From Cyclobacteriaceae bacterium (GTDB lineage: Bacteria > Bacteroidota > Bacteroidia > Cytophagales > Cyclobacteriaceae), in NCBI GenBank assembly GCA_028285685.1, contig JANQOR010000042.1, forward strand, positions 17,937-81,936: 64,000 nt of DNA. The letters are read 5' to 3'. The translations under genes were made by a program, and so were the position numbers. Below are positions 33,412 to 42,474 of the stretch, piece after piece; within the stretch, counting starts at the first letter, position 1, and each line of letters opens with the position of its first letter. The notes under the pieces are model-generated. The model did no database searches, had not been told where the DNA came from, and worked only from the letters and a program-made list of their open reading frames with translations.

Positions 33412-36020
33412 GTTATCGTAAAAATGGACATCGTCGGATAGCTCGGTGGTTACTCTCCAAAATTGTTGACCCATCTGTTCTGGAGGAGTTTCTCGGAGAT
33501 CTTCATGAGATTCATGATGAACGATCGACCAGGAGAGGAAAGCTATATGCCTCTTTTATGTACTGGATTGATGCCCTCCATTTAATGGTTGGCTTTTCCT
33601 CAATACGAAATTTCAAACCTCAAAATAATCAAATGGATATGCTCAGAAACTACATGAAGATTGCTTATCGCAACGTACTAAAGTACAAGTTTTATTCAGC
33701 TGTTAATGTCATTGGACTATCCATTGGGCTATCGATGAGTCTACTCATCACGATACATGTTCTTAATGAGCTCAGCTATGAAAAATCATTCCCCAAGCAC
33801 AAATTAATCTATCGTCTGGCATCTACTAATTGGGCCAAAAGTCCACCTATCATGGGTATTGAGTTCAAGGAGAAAATGCCTGAAGTAAAAGAGGTGGTAA
33901 GGCTATTTCCTTTTGAACCGACTGTGTTCTCGCATGAGAAAAACGAGCAACTAGTAGAACGGCCATTTTTGGGAGACCCTTCCGTCATTGAGGTTTTTGA
34001 TTTGGAATTGATAGAAGGTACAAAAGATGCACTGAATGAACCTTCCACAGTCCTGTTGACAGAATCTTTGGCAAATCGTCTCTTTAAGCCCGGAGAAAAT
34101 CGACTTGGGGAGGTGATAGTGTTTGGTGATGGATGGAGGCAGACCGTAAAGGGGATCATTAAAGATTTCCCACCAAACACTCATCTGAAAATTGACTGCA
34201 TCTCGTCGTCTTTGCGTTCTTCGATTGCAGAAAGTACTTCGAGAAGTTGGGCGGGAATGTCAATTTATGCCTTGTTTGAATCAGAGGAAGGTGTCATGAA
34301 GGTGGAAGAGAAACTCATGGATTTCCACATTGGATTTTACGAGGGACTAGCTCCCGAAGAAGAAATTACGAAACATATAACCGAATCGGGAGAGTTTTTA
34401 GAGCTTCATCCAATCACGGGTATTCACCTCCATTCACATCGTGAAAAAGAGATTGAAGCAAACAGTGATATCATGTTTGTCTATGTCTTTTCTGCGCTTG
34501 CAGCCTTCATACTGCTTGTGGTTGTTATTAACTTCATCAACTTGTATGTGGCCCAGTCACTCAATCGCATTAAGGAAATAGGTCTGAGGAAAGCTTTGGG
34601 AGCGCACAGGCGTATGCTTACTTTGCAGTTCTTGTCAGAGGCATTTTTTCTGGTTGTGCTAAGCGGCATTTTAGCGACTGGCTTGTCATACCTGGTTCTT
34701 CCGGTTTACAATGATCTGGCAGGTATCCCTATCTTCTCAAGCAGCTTATTCTCACTCCGTGTAGTTGGGGCACTGGCTATTCTCATCTTCGTAGTAGGAG
34801 TACTTGCTGGCGGTTACCCTGCCTTTTACTTATCTAAGTTTAGGGTCCAGGAAGGGCTGAGCGGCAAAGGACTCAAGATCGGTAAAAAACTCCCTATTCG
34901 CTCTGCCATGGTGGCATTTCAATTCCTAATTTCCATTTGCCTGCTCACAGCTACTTTGATCGTGAGTGAACAAATGAATTTTATTGGAAGCAAAGATATG
35001 GGCTTTGCCAACGAAGAGGTGATTGCTATTAAGCTTCATCGTAATCTTTTGGATGAGGCAATACTTTATCCTGAAAAATTAAGAGCGGAACTTACAAAGC
35101 ATTCGACGATTGAGCAGATTTCTTTTAGTTCTCATTTAATCGGCAGTCGATTCAGTCTTGAGCCAAGCTTTCTAAAAAGTAGGCCTGAGGATGAACTTGA
35201 TTCGAGAGTATTAGTCGCAGATCCCATGTTTTTGGAGACTATGGGAATTGATGTTGTCAAAGGTGGACTTAAGTCTCGTGGTTTTAAAGGGCGCAGGTAC
35301 TTTCTAAATGAAACGGCTGCAAACTTGTTACAACTTGGAGATCTCGAGGGTGAGATCGTGCACAATACCTGGCAAAAAAATGAAGGCGAGGTAGTTGGTA
35401 TAGTAAAAGACTTTCACTTTGCTTCATTGCACAGTAAGGTAGATCCTCTAATTATCCAGCTTTCTAATGATGACACAAATTCAATTAATTACCTGCTCAT
35501 AAGACTTAAGTCTACCGATGTAGCCTCAACTATTAAGACAATCGAACAAACTCTTTTAGGTATTGCTCCGGGAGCCTCGATTCTACCGCTACTGGTTGAT
35601 GAACACATGGATCACTCTTATCGATCTGAAAACAATATGTTTTCCATATTCCAGTTTTTCTCTGCTATTATTATCGGTCTGGCCTGCGTCGGACTATTTG
35701 GACTCTTTGCTTTCATAGTGCAGACTCGCACCAAAGAAATAGGCATAAGAAAAACGCTGGGTGCCTCCTTGACGCAAATACTTTTGATTTTGTCAAAAAG
35801 TTACCTTGGTATTTTGATTTTAATTGCTGTGGTAGCAGTGCCCATTGCAAAGTATTTTGCAAGTAATTGGCTGGACGGTTTTGCATTCAGAACTTTTATA
35901 CCTTGGTGGTCTTATGTGGTGCCTGGCCTAATTATTTTGGTTTTAGCAGCTCTTGCCATTGCCGTCCAATCATGGAAGGTAGCTACTACAAATCCAATAG
36001 AATCACTTAGAAGTGAGTAA
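33408..36020 (+). CDS. FtsX/MacB-type ABC transporter permease with prefix domain
   Basis: 870 residues. A prefix domain (ARWLLSKIVDPSVLEEFLGDLHEIHDER) is followed by NYMKIAYRNVLKYKFYSAVNVIGL (entry to TM1), a MacB-like core, FtsX-like segment INFINLYVAQSLNRIKEIGLRKALGA, a second core and the C-terminal FtsX domain with TRTKEIGIRKTLGAS and NPIESLRSE. It is a paralogue of the permeases at 30.1 and 39.1 kb, differing across the periplasmic parts, so substrates may differ. Unlike those two, it is preceded not by PadR but by the 50-codon ORF. An inverted repeat at 36056-36080 follows. Confidence 0.92.
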   Translation: MSYRKNGHRRIARWLLSKIVDPSVLEEFLGDLHEIHDERSTRRGKLYASFMYWIDALHLMVGFSSIRNFKPQNNQMDMLRNYMKIAYRNVLKYKFYSAVNVIGLSIGLSMSLLITIHVLNELSYEKSFPKHKLIYRLASTNWAKSPPIMGIEFKEKMPEVKEVVRLFPFEPTVFSHEKNEQLVERPFLGDPSVIEVFDLELIEGTKDALNEPSTVLLTESLANRLFKPGENRLGEVIVFGDGWRQTVKGIIKDFPPNTHLKIDCISSSLRSSIAESTSRSWAGMSIYALFESEEGVMKVEEKLMDFHIGFYEGLAPEEEITKHITESGEFLELHPITGIHLHSHREKEIEANSDIMFVYVFSALAAFILLVVVINFINLYVAQSLNRIKEIGLRKALGAHRRMLTLQFLSEAFFLVVLSGILATGLSYLVLPVYNDLAGIPIFSSSLFSLRVVGALAILIFVVGVLAGGYPAFYLSKFRVQEGLSGKGLKIGKKLPIRSAMVAFQFLISICLLTATLIVSEQMNFIGSKDMGFANEEVIAIKLHRNLLDEAILYPEKLRAELTKHSTIEQISFSSHLIGSRFSLEPSFLKSRPEDELDSRVLVADPMFLETMGIDVVKGGLKSRGFKGRRYFLNETAANLLQLGDLEGEIVHNTWQKNEGEVVGIVKDFHFASLHSKVDPLIIQLSNDDTNSINYLLIRLKSTDVASTIKTIEQTLLGIAPGASILPLLVDEHMDHSYRSENNMFSIFQFFSAIIIGLACVGLFGLFAFIVQTRTKEIGIRKTLGASLTQILLILSKSYLGILILIAVVAVPIAKYFASNWLDGFAFRTFIPWWSYVVPGLIILVLAALAIAVQSWKVATTNPIESLRSE

Positions 36021-36055
36021 ATGCTAATTGGCTTGAAGCATAATGTCTAAAAAAC

Positions 36056-36080
36056 AGGTTACAAAATCATTTGGTAACCT
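36056..36080. terminator. Hairpin after the second permease, possible terminator
   Basis: Arms AGGTTAC and GTAACCT with an 11-base loop, 36 bases after the stop. There is an A-run before it and no T-run after it, so termination on the + strand is uncertain. Confidence 0.3.
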
Positions 36081-36135
36081 ACTTCTCAGTCCGTGATCAT
36101 AGCTTTCTAATTATTCAAATTAGAAAACAATCAAG

Positions 36136-36768
36136 ATGAAAAGAATTCTGTTAATTGCTCTTATAGTAATCCTTGTAGCAGGGCTTGTATTTACGTCGAA
36201 GTATGCCATTAAATATGCCCACTGGTCCACGAAATCCTTGGGATATCCAGGTCTTTATAAGCAAACGGATCGATATTCATTTCTTCCGCTAGATTCAGTT
36301 CTTGTCAATTCGACCTGGGAACTTTTAGCTATGGATTCTGCTGGAGATGGGGACCTTCTAAATTGGCCCGATGTAAAAGCATTGCATGTTTATCGTGGAA
36401 TTGACACCATATGGTTAGCATACTCCCTGCACAATGATATTGACATTAATGCTCCCATGGTTTCAATTGCTTTGCATAGTGACGAAGGAAGGGATTGGTA
36501 TGGAACATTGGATTTAAAGTATAAGGGGATGATCTCTACAGGATACTACCGGAAGGGAGATCAATACTATGGATACAATTTTCTGATAGATGAAAAAGGA
36601 ATTTGTAGTTTCAAGTATAACATGGCTAAAAATGCCCTGTACATGGGAATTCCTAAGGCAAGAGCACAAGAGTTTAAGGGGAAAAAATTTGTTGCTTCGG
36701 TAGGTCTCAAATCTTATTGGAATGATGATGTTGACCAACTAATTGATTTCGACTCGCTTTTAAAATGA
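36136..36768 (+). CDS. Unknown protein with N-terminal membrane anchor
   Basis: 210 residues. One hydrophobic segment at about 3-20 (RILLIALIVILVAGLVFTS) acts as a signal anchor or uncleaved signal. The rest is a beta-rich exported domain with many Trp/Tyr and repeated hydrophobic strands (LHVYRGIDTIWLAYSLHND, WYGTLDLKYKG, YYGYNFLIDEKG). I do not recognise the family; it could bind a small ligand. It lies between the permease and the ECF sigma factor on the same strand, with more than 100 bp on each side. Confidence 0.65.
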   Translation: MKRILLIALIVILVAGLVFTSKYAIKYAHWSTKSLGYPGLYKQTDRYSFLPLDSVLVNSTWELLAMDSAGDGDLLNWPDVKALHVYRGIDTIWLAYSLHNDIDINAPMVSIALHSDEGRDWYGTLDLKYKGMISTGYYRKGDQYYGYNFLIDEKGICSFKYNMAKNALYMGIPKARAQEFKGKKFVASVGLKSYWNDDVDQLIDFDSLLK

Positions 36769-36921
36769 GAACTTCCATCATCTTACAAGCAAATCTCCTC
36801 TAAACAGAAAGAAGATTCATTTTTACTTATTCTATGCAATTTAGGTAAGTCTCCGAGCCAGGTTTTGAATTCAAAATCTTATCTTAAGGATTGATCATTT
36901 CCTTGCTGATAATTGTCCTAC

Positions 36922-37752
36922 ATGAGCATGAAGGAGAAAGAACAGGTAAATCTCGCCAAATCCGGAGACATCAAGGCCTTCAATAAGCTCTTTGAGCCAT
37001 TCGAAAAGCAATTAAAATCCTATCTATATCGACTACTTACCAACCGTGAGGATGTCGAGGATTTTTACCACAACACATTCGTGAGAGCATTTGACAAGAT
37101 TGATTCATTCGAAGGCGAGACAAGGCAATTCAAGAGCTGGATATTTACCATTGCCACAAACCTCTGCTATAATCACCTTGAGAAAAAGAAACGTTGGAAC
37201 ATGGATGCTCAGGATGTTTGTCGTGATAGCCTGGTAAATGATCCCGAAGCTCAATCTTCATTTATGGGCAAAGTGATGATGAGCAATTACAACCAATATG
37301 AAATAAAGGAACACATCGATTTCTGCTTTACCTGTATCTCAAAAACACTTAGTATTGAACAACAACTGGCATTAATGCTTACCGGTATTTATGAGTTTAG
37401 AGTGAAGGAAGTAGCAGAAATCATGGACCGGACCGAGGGTAAAGTCAAGCACTACCTCAGAGATGCACGGAACAATATGTCATCTGTTTTTGAACATCGT
37501 TGTGCGTTGATCAACAAAAAAGGGACCTGTCACCAATGCACAGAACTGCAAGGAATTTTTGACCCCAACGTGGATACCTACCGTGAATCGATGAAAATCA
37601 AAATGGTGAAAGATGCCAAAGACAGTTCGAAGGACGAACTTTTCCAACTAAGAGAAGCGATCGTCAATCCTATTAACCCGATGGACAGCAAAGGGATGGA
37701 TTTGCATGATGCACTGATGCAACACATGAAAAAAGTAAACGATTTGGACTGA
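36922..37752 (+). CDS. ECF-type RNA polymerase sigma factor with cysteine-bearing C-terminal extension
   Basis: 276 residues from ATG at 36922 (a TTG at 36913 is unlikely). Region 2 spans about 15-90 (AFNKLFEPFEKQLKSYLYRL, NREDVEDFYHNTFVRAFDKI, SWIFTIATNLCYNHLEKKK). Region 4 is about 140-190 (SIEQQLALMLTGIYEFRVKEVAEIMDRTEGKVKHYLRDAR split over two helices). Beyond it, residues 194-206 carry Cys194, Cys203 and Cys206 (CALINKKGTCHQC) and about 70 further residues. Cys135 and Cys138 (FCFTC) lie before region 4. A metal- or redox-sensing role is possible. There is no anti-sigma factor gene next to it. Confidence 0.88.
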   Translation: MSMKEKEQVNLAKSGDIKAFNKLFEPFEKQLKSYLYRLLTNREDVEDFYHNTFVRAFDKIDSFEGETRQFKSWIFTIATNLCYNHLEKKKRWNMDAQDVCRDSLVNDPEAQSSFMGKVMMSNYNQYEIKEHIDFCFTCISKTLSIEQQLALMLTGIYEFRVKEVAEIMDRTEGKVKHYLRDARNNMSSVFEHRCALINKKGTCHQCTELQGIFDPNVDTYRESMKIKMVKDAKDSSKDELFQLREAIVNPINPMDSKGMDLHDALMQHMKKVNDLD

Positions 37753-37807
37753 TCCGATCATTTCCGGCTAGTTGATTGTCTTACATACATAACCTAAATA
37801 TTGTTGT

Positions 37808-38194
37808 ATGGAAGCATTAAGAGAAGATCGTTTATACCAGATTAATTACCATGAGCCTGAAAACATACTTGAGCTTAGATGGCTAGATGGAACAAAACAA
37901 ATGCAGGATCAAGACTTCTTGGATACCCTGGAAGTATTTTCAGATTTTGTGATTGAAAAGAGAACTCCTTTTCTCTTAATTGACACGCACGAATTCCATC
38001 ATCGATTTACCGATGTGGAAACCACCATGGGGCTGAGAGCTAAAAACATTATCCCAAAATACAAACAAGGTGGTGTCAGGAAAGAAGCCTTTTTTGATCC
38101 GCCGCAGGCTCCGAGACGACATGCGGATTACAATGGTTTGATCTCAGACTCTTTTCATTCGATGGAAGAAATACGAAATTGGTTCAATGAGTAA
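37808..38194 (+). CDS. Unknown small cytoplasmic protein (STAS/SpoIIAA-like size)
   Basis: 128 residues, no signal or membrane segment. Sequence such as ENILELRWLDGTKQMQDQDFLDTLEVFSDFVIEKRTPFLLIDTHEFHH suggests an alternating beta-alpha fold of the SpoIIAA/STAS-like type, but there is no decisive motif. The end contains a histidine/aromatic cluster (FFDPPQAPRRHADYN). It lies 55 bp after the sigma-factor gene and 40 bp before a membrane-protein gene, so the three may be cotranscribed. Confidence 0.6.
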   Translation: MEALREDRLYQINYHEPENILELRWLDGTKQMQDQDFLDTLEVFSDFVIEKRTPFLLIDTHEFHHRFTDVETTMGLRAKNIIPKYKQGGVRKEAFFDPPQAPRRHADYNGLISDSFHSMEEIRNWFNE

Positions 38195-38234
38195 CCATGT
38201 TGTTTAACCTAATCAAAATCATAACCTTCAAGTC

Positions 38235-38735
38235 ATGACACCTTTCATTATTGGAAACATCCAGTTTACCCTATCACTTATTGTCTACACCATGATTGCC
38301 ACATGGTATGTCCACCCAAAGCTGAAGGCGATGGAGTGGAACAAAGCAATTGTGCCGTTGCTTTTGGTTCATGCTTTCAGATACGGTCCACTTACGTTGC
38401 TTATGCCTGGACAAGTTTCTAGCGAAGCACCGATGGATGTTTCGGAAACTATAGCATATGGGGATTTAGCCTCGGGCATCCTTGCGATTATAGCAGCCAT
38501 TCTGGTTTGGAACAAGGTGGCCGGAGCCAGACTTGCTGTCTGGATTTTCACCATCGTAGGTTTTGGGGATGTGGTTCTGGCTTCAGCAAAAGGGATTGGA
38601 GCAGGATTGTTGAATATTGACATGGGATTCAATCTGTACATCCTGAATTTTTATGTACCAATGCTGATTGTGACACATATTATGATTGCCCTGCTGCTAG
38701 CAAGGAAAGCCAAACTAGCCACCAAATCACAATAA
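38235..38735 (+). CDS. Unknown five-helix membrane protein
   Basis: 166 residues with about five hydrophobic segments (8-25, 40-56, 78-91, 98-115, 133-155). Charged residues are few; conserved-looking features include HAFRYGPLTLLMPGQ and an NFYVPMLIVTHIMIALLLARKAK C-terminus. I do not recognise the family. It follows the 128-residue protein by 40 bp and precedes a PadR/permease unit. Confidence 0.6.
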   Translation: MTPFIIGNIQFTLSLIVYTMIATWYVHPKLKAMEWNKAIVPLLLVHAFRYGPLTLLMPGQVSSEAPMDVSETIAYGDLASGILAIIAAILVWNKVAGARLAVWIFTIVGFGDVVLASAKGIGAGLLNIDMGFNLYILNFYVPMLIVTHIMIALLLARKAKLATKSQ

Positions 38736-38745
38736 TTTTATTTTC

Positions 38746-38814
38746 ACAACAAAATAGTAAGTAATCCGTATAGTTTCAATAACAACAAAATAGTAAGTAA
38801 TAAACTAATACTTA
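38746..38814. promoter_or_regulatory. Direct repeats and inverted repeat immediately upstream of PadR gene
   Basis: Two identical 20-bp direct repeats ACAACAAAATAGTAAGTAAT start at 38746 and 38782 (36 bp apart). The second overlaps an inverted repeat TAAGTA-9-TACTTA at 38794-38814 that ends right before the PadR ATG at 38815. Location and symmetry fit an autoregulatory operator. Confidence 0.5.
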
Positions 38815-39141
38815 ATGAAGGGCAATTACCTGGGTGAATTCGAAGAATTAGTAATGCTTGTCTGCGCAGCGTTGAAAGATGAAGCGTATGGCATCAACAT
38901 CGTTGAGGAAATCAAAGAAGAGATGAACCGAACGGTGAGTCTAAGTGCTGTTCATATGACACTTTACCGGTTGGAAGATAAGCGTTTAATGGAGTCTTAC
39001 CTGGGAGGAGCTACTGCACAGAGAGGCGGTAGAAAGAAAAGAATATTCAAGATGACCAATGCAGGATTGGAGATGCTCAAGCAGACCAAAGCGGGCAGGA
39101 TTTCACTTTGGAATCAAGTGGCTGAATTGAAGTTGACCTGA
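38815..39141 (+). CDS. PadR-family transcriptional regulator
   Basis: 108 residues of the short PadR type: GEFEELVMLVCAALKDEAYGINIVEEI, SLSAVHMTLYRLEDKRLMESYLGG, AQRGGRKKRIFKMTNAGLEML. It is closely similar in layout to the PadR at 32.7-33.1 kb. Its stop is 7 bp before the start of the next permease, forming a two-gene unit. Symmetric sequences directly upstream suggest autoregulation. Confidence 0.93.
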   Translation: MKGNYLGEFEELVMLVCAALKDEAYGINIVEEIKEEMNRTVSLSAVHMTLYRLEDKRLMESYLGGATAQRGGRKKRIFKMTNAGLEMLKQTKAGRISLWNQVAELKLT

Positions 39142-39148
39142 TTTCCAT

Positions 39149-41704
39149 ATGAACCTTCCAAATAAATGGATACTTGATTTGCTCTCTCGTGTATGCCCTA
39201 AAGATCTGCAGGACAGCATTATTGGAGATCTTTTGGAGCAGTATGAAATTAACCTTACAAGAAGAGGTGAAATCATTTCCAACTTGCTTTTTGTCTACAA
39301 TGGAATAAAGCTGATGCATGTAGGCATTGCCAGATATAATAAGAATACTCAATCAAGTACGAAAGCCATGTTTTTCAATTATCTCATTGTCGCGCTACGT
39401 AATCTTCGAAAGCAAAAGCGCTATCACTTAATAAACTTTGTAGGGCTGACATTGGGCTTTGCAAGTTGTTCACTAGTGTTACTTTATGTCAATCACGAAT
39501 TGAGCTATGATCAATTCCATCATGACCCGAAAAATACCTATCGGGTATCATCTGAGGTGAGTGAACGTACCTGGTTCCCTTCCATCATGAATGAATATGC
39601 CGAAAGGTTAATGACCGACGAGTTTCCTGAGATTAATCAGACGGTTAAATTTCGGCGAGCACCTAGCAATTTTGCCATCAGCGAAAATAGGAGGATCGAT
39701 ACAAGAGCGATTGTCACCAATCCGGGTTCTTACTTTTTCGAGATGTTCAACTTCAACATCGTCGAAGGGAATCAGCAAAACATGCTAGTCGAGCCGAGGT
39801 CTGCGGTTTTAACTCACTCCATGGCGGAAAGAATTTTTGGTGAAGGACCCTATACTGGTCAGATCTTTAAGTGGGATACCTTAAGTCTAAAAGTTACAGG
39901 GATAATCGAGGACCTTCCTTCAAATACTCACCTGGCGTTCAACTTACTCATTGCTCATGATGTCCCTCTTGTTGGTGTATTTGCCTACGTAAATCTGAAT
40001 GATAAAGCCAACATTGAAGAACTCGAAAAGAAAATTGCTGATATTGATATCGGAAATGATCGCTACTACGTCAGCAAAGTGGATCTTCAACCGATTGAGA
40101 GCATACACTTTTCTCCTGCATTGACTTTTGAGTTAAAACCACCAGGGGAGAAAAAATACTTGTACCTTTTCTCAGGGATCGCTCTCTTTATCCTAATTAT
40201 TTCTACAACCAATTACATGAATCTTTCATCGGCCATCTATGCACGGCGAACGAAGGAAATGGCAGTTAGGAAAGTATTAGGGAGTTCTAAAAGAGGACTT
40301 TCCACTCAATTTTTACTGGAGTCCTTTCTGATATCGTTGATGACAATTCCGGCAGTCCTGCTGATCATCCACTTAGTGCTTCCGGCATTCAGCAACTTCG
40401 TTGAAATTCCGTTACAGAACAAATTCCTGTCCTCACCTTCTATGATCAGCTCACTCTTGCTCATCGTCATCCTTACGAGTTTACTAGCGACTATCTCACC
40501 TATTTTGACCATGAGGAATTTTTCAGCACTGAAACTTTTCAGAGGCGGACAGTTGCTAGACTTGCATGGCCTGAATCTCAGAAAGGTCCTACTGACTGTT
40601 CAGTTCACACTACTGCTTTTCCTGGGTACAGGGGCATTTTTCATCAACAAGCAGCTGCAATTCATTAGGACAAAAGACCTGGGCATCAATAAAACAGATA
40701 TTGTAAAAGTTTCAAATGTTCATGTTTTGTACGGGTTAGATAAGTATCATACCATAAAAAACATAAGTCTTTCCAGTCCCTACATACACGGATTTACCAC
40801 AGGATCTCCTCCGGGCACAGAGAGTTATGGGTTCCCCTACAAGGCCGAAGGTCACGAGGAGAGGAGCGATGCACTTTCGTTTGGTACTGACCTGGATTAT
40901 TTTGATGTAATGGAAGTGGAGGGCCTTTATGGAGATTTTTTTGAAAGAAAGCCAGAAGATCAGCCTAGCATCTCCCTGGTCGTAAACGAAAAATTTGTGG
41001 AGCTGATGGGCTGGGAAGACCCCATTGGAAAAAAAGTGACCATGTCTCCAGGAAATAACGGAAGAGACTACTCTATCTCTGGCGTATTCAGGAATTACCA
41101 TGCGCTTTCGCTGCATAATGAAATAGTTCCACAATTCATTTTTGCCAGAAAAAGGAGACGGAGTGCTTCTGAGAATATTTTGGTTAAGATAGACATGCAA
41201 AACATCAGACAGTCTTTCGAGGCAATTGAAGAGGCGTGGTATAGCGTCATGCCAAATTCCCCGATCGAATGTGCGTTTATGAATGAAGACATTCAAAAGG
41301 CCTACGTTCAAGAACAAAAAGCTGGCAAGTTGAGTGTTTCACTGTCCATTTTAGCTATTCTTCTCGCTGTGATGGGCTTGATCGGACTCACCTCATACAT
41401 GTCAGAACTGCGGACCAAAGAAATAGGCATTCGAAAAGTTTTGGGGGCATCCACGAGACAAATTCTACTATTGCTTAACAAAGAATTCGTTTTACTCATT
41501 TCAATAGCGACAATCATAGCAGGAACCGTTGGTTATTTCACAATCGCCAAATGGCTGGAGGCATTTGCCTACAGGACATCCGTTGAGCCTCTGATCTTTC
41601 CGGTTGCAGGCCTGTTGATCGTTCTTATTACTTTCCTTACCGTCAGTATTCAATCAGGGAAAACAGCCAGAAAGAACCCAGTCGAGTCAATTAGCTATGA
41701 GTGA
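39149..41704 (+). CDS. FtsX/MacB-type ABC transporter permease with prefix domain
   Basis: 851 residues. The prefix (KWILDLLSRVCPKDLQDSIIGDLLEQYEI) is followed by NYLIVALRNLRKQKRYHLINFVGL (entry to TM1), a MacB-like periplasmic domain, an FtsX domain with IYARRTKEMAVRKVLGSSKRGL, a second periplasmic core and the C-terminal FtsX domain with RTKEIGIRKVLGAS and KNPVESISYE. Third paralogue in 12 kb and the partner of the PadR gene 7 bp upstream. No ATPase component is encoded in the window. Substrate unknown. Confidence 0.92.
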   Translation: MNLPNKWILDLLSRVCPKDLQDSIIGDLLEQYEINLTRRGEIISNLLFVYNGIKLMHVGIARYNKNTQSSTKAMFFNYLIVALRNLRKQKRYHLINFVGLTLGFASCSLVLLYVNHELSYDQFHHDPKNTYRVSSEVSERTWFPSIMNEYAERLMTDEFPEINQTVKFRRAPSNFAISENRRIDTRAIVTNPGSYFFEMFNFNIVEGNQQNMLVEPRSAVLTHSMAERIFGEGPYTGQIFKWDTLSLKVTGIIEDLPSNTHLAFNLLIAHDVPLVGVFAYVNLNDKANIEELEKKIADIDIGNDRYYVSKVDLQPIESIHFSPALTFELKPPGEKKYLYLFSGIALFILIISTTNYMNLSSAIYARRTKEMAVRKVLGSSKRGLSTQFLLESFLISLMTIPAVLLIIHLVLPAFSNFVEIPLQNKFLSSPSMISSLLLIVILTSLLATISPILTMRNFSALKLFRGGQLLDLHGLNLRKVLLTVQFTLLLFLGTGAFFINKQLQFIRTKDLGINKTDIVKVSNVHVLYGLDKYHTIKNISLSSPYIHGFTTGSPPGTESYGFPYKAEGHEERSDALSFGTDLDYFDVMEVEGLYGDFFERKPEDQPSISLVVNEKFVELMGWEDPIGKKVTMSPGNNGRDYSISGVFRNYHALSLHNEIVPQFIFARKRRRSASENILVKIDMQNIRQSFEAIEEAWYSVMPNSPIECAFMNEDIQKAYVQEQKAGKLSVSLSILAILLAVMGLIGLTSYMSELRTKEIGIRKVLGASTRQILLLLNKEFVLLISIATIIAGTVGYFTIAKWLEAFAYRTSVEPLIFPVAGLLIVLITFLTVSIQSGKTARKNPVESISYE

Positions 41705-41727
41705 TGCTTAATCTGATGATTCAGCAT
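41704..41727. terminator. Hairpin between convergent permease and DUF1330 genes
   Basis: Arms ATGCTTAATC and GATTCAGCAT (9 of 10 paired) with loop TGAT, beginning at the permease stop. No strong T-run follows; it may be a weak bidirectional terminator. Confidence 0.35.
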
Positions 41728-41741
41728 TCCAATGCAAACGT

Positions 41742-42032
41742 CTAGATACCTTCGATAAATACTGCGCTAAAGCTCCCGGCGGACTCCCTAAGCTTTTTAA
41801 GTGGCTGGTACTCCTCTGAATCGTACCAGTCTCGTGCCTGTTTTAAACTTGGAAACTTTATCATGACAGGCCAGGTAGGCTGCCAATCACCTTCTTTCAC
41901 TTCGACCTCACCACCACTAACAATGTATTCGCCCCCAAAAGAGGCTGTAACCGGCTTGACCTGGGTCACATACTCTTGCATTTTTTTTGGTTCAGTGATT
42001 TCGAGATTTTGGAATAAACAGTAAGCTGACAT
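41742..42032 (-). CDS. DUF1330 domain protein
   Basis: 96 residues, ferredoxin-like (dimeric alpha/beta barrel) DUF1330 family. Motifs: YVTQVKPVTASFGGEYIVSGGEVEVKEG and WPVMIKFPSLKQARDWYDSEEYQPLKKLR. The biochemical function of the family is not established. It lies 17 bp after the MoaF-like gene on the same strand, likely one transcript, under possible control of the Crp-type gene upstream. Confidence 0.92.
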   Translation of the reverse strand: MSAYCLFQNLEITEPKKMQEYVTQVKPVTASFGGEYIVSGGEVEVKEGDWQPTWPVMIKFPSLKQARDWYDSEEYQPLKKLRESAGSFSAVFIEGI

Positions 42033-42049
42033 AACTATAAAATTTTGTT

Positions 42050-42394
42050 CTATGATTGGTTGAATGGTTTGCTTATTCTACTGATGGTTCCCGGATTCAC
42101 AAACATCTCTCCATCGTGATTTCCATGAGTTGTCAAGACCATCGTGTTGAAATCAATCACGTTACATAGAACCAAACCTGTTGCTTCGGTCCATGATATG
42201 AAATGTACTCCGGGGTAAAGCTCGCTATGAATGTATGATTCAGTACCACTCGATGGCCCTTCAAATTCGCCCTTTTTCAATTCCCAGAGCAAGGTCTCAT
42301 CAGACTGAATGGTAATATGATAGATTTCAGATGCATACCTGAATTCAAAGGTTTTCCCCATTAAATCACCAATTTTAACCGTGCTGTTTTCCAT
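42050..42394 (-). CDS. MoaF-related lipocalin-like protein
   Basis: 114 residues predicted as one small beta barrel: GKTFEFRYASEIYHITIQSDETLLWELKKGEFEG, then HFISWTEATGLVLCNVIDFNTMVLTTHGN. The pattern (FVSW-E-TG then V-DF) is that of the MoaF/phenolic-acid-decarboxylase-like calycin group. No catalytic residues can be assigned and no molybdenum-cofactor genes are near, so the name should not be taken as function. It lies upstream of the DUF1330 gene and downstream of a Crp/Fnr regulator on the same strand. Confidence 0.65.
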   Translation of the reverse strand: MENSTVKIGDLMGKTFEFRYASEIYHITIQSDETLLWELKKGEFEGPSSGTESYIHSELYPGVHFISWTEATGLVLCNVIDFNTMVLTTHGNHDGEMFVNPGTISRISKPFNQS

Positions 42395-42474
42395 CTTCTA
42401 TTCAAGTATTTGAAAAATTAGGAATACAAACTTAGGAGGGATAATTGCGGAAGAAATTAAGATACCTTAAGAAA

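Noticed and set aside
40736-41317. A 193-codon minus-strand frame inside the third permease gene
   Set aside because: It is antisense to a well-conserved permease with clear FtsX motifs and encodes no plausible domain.
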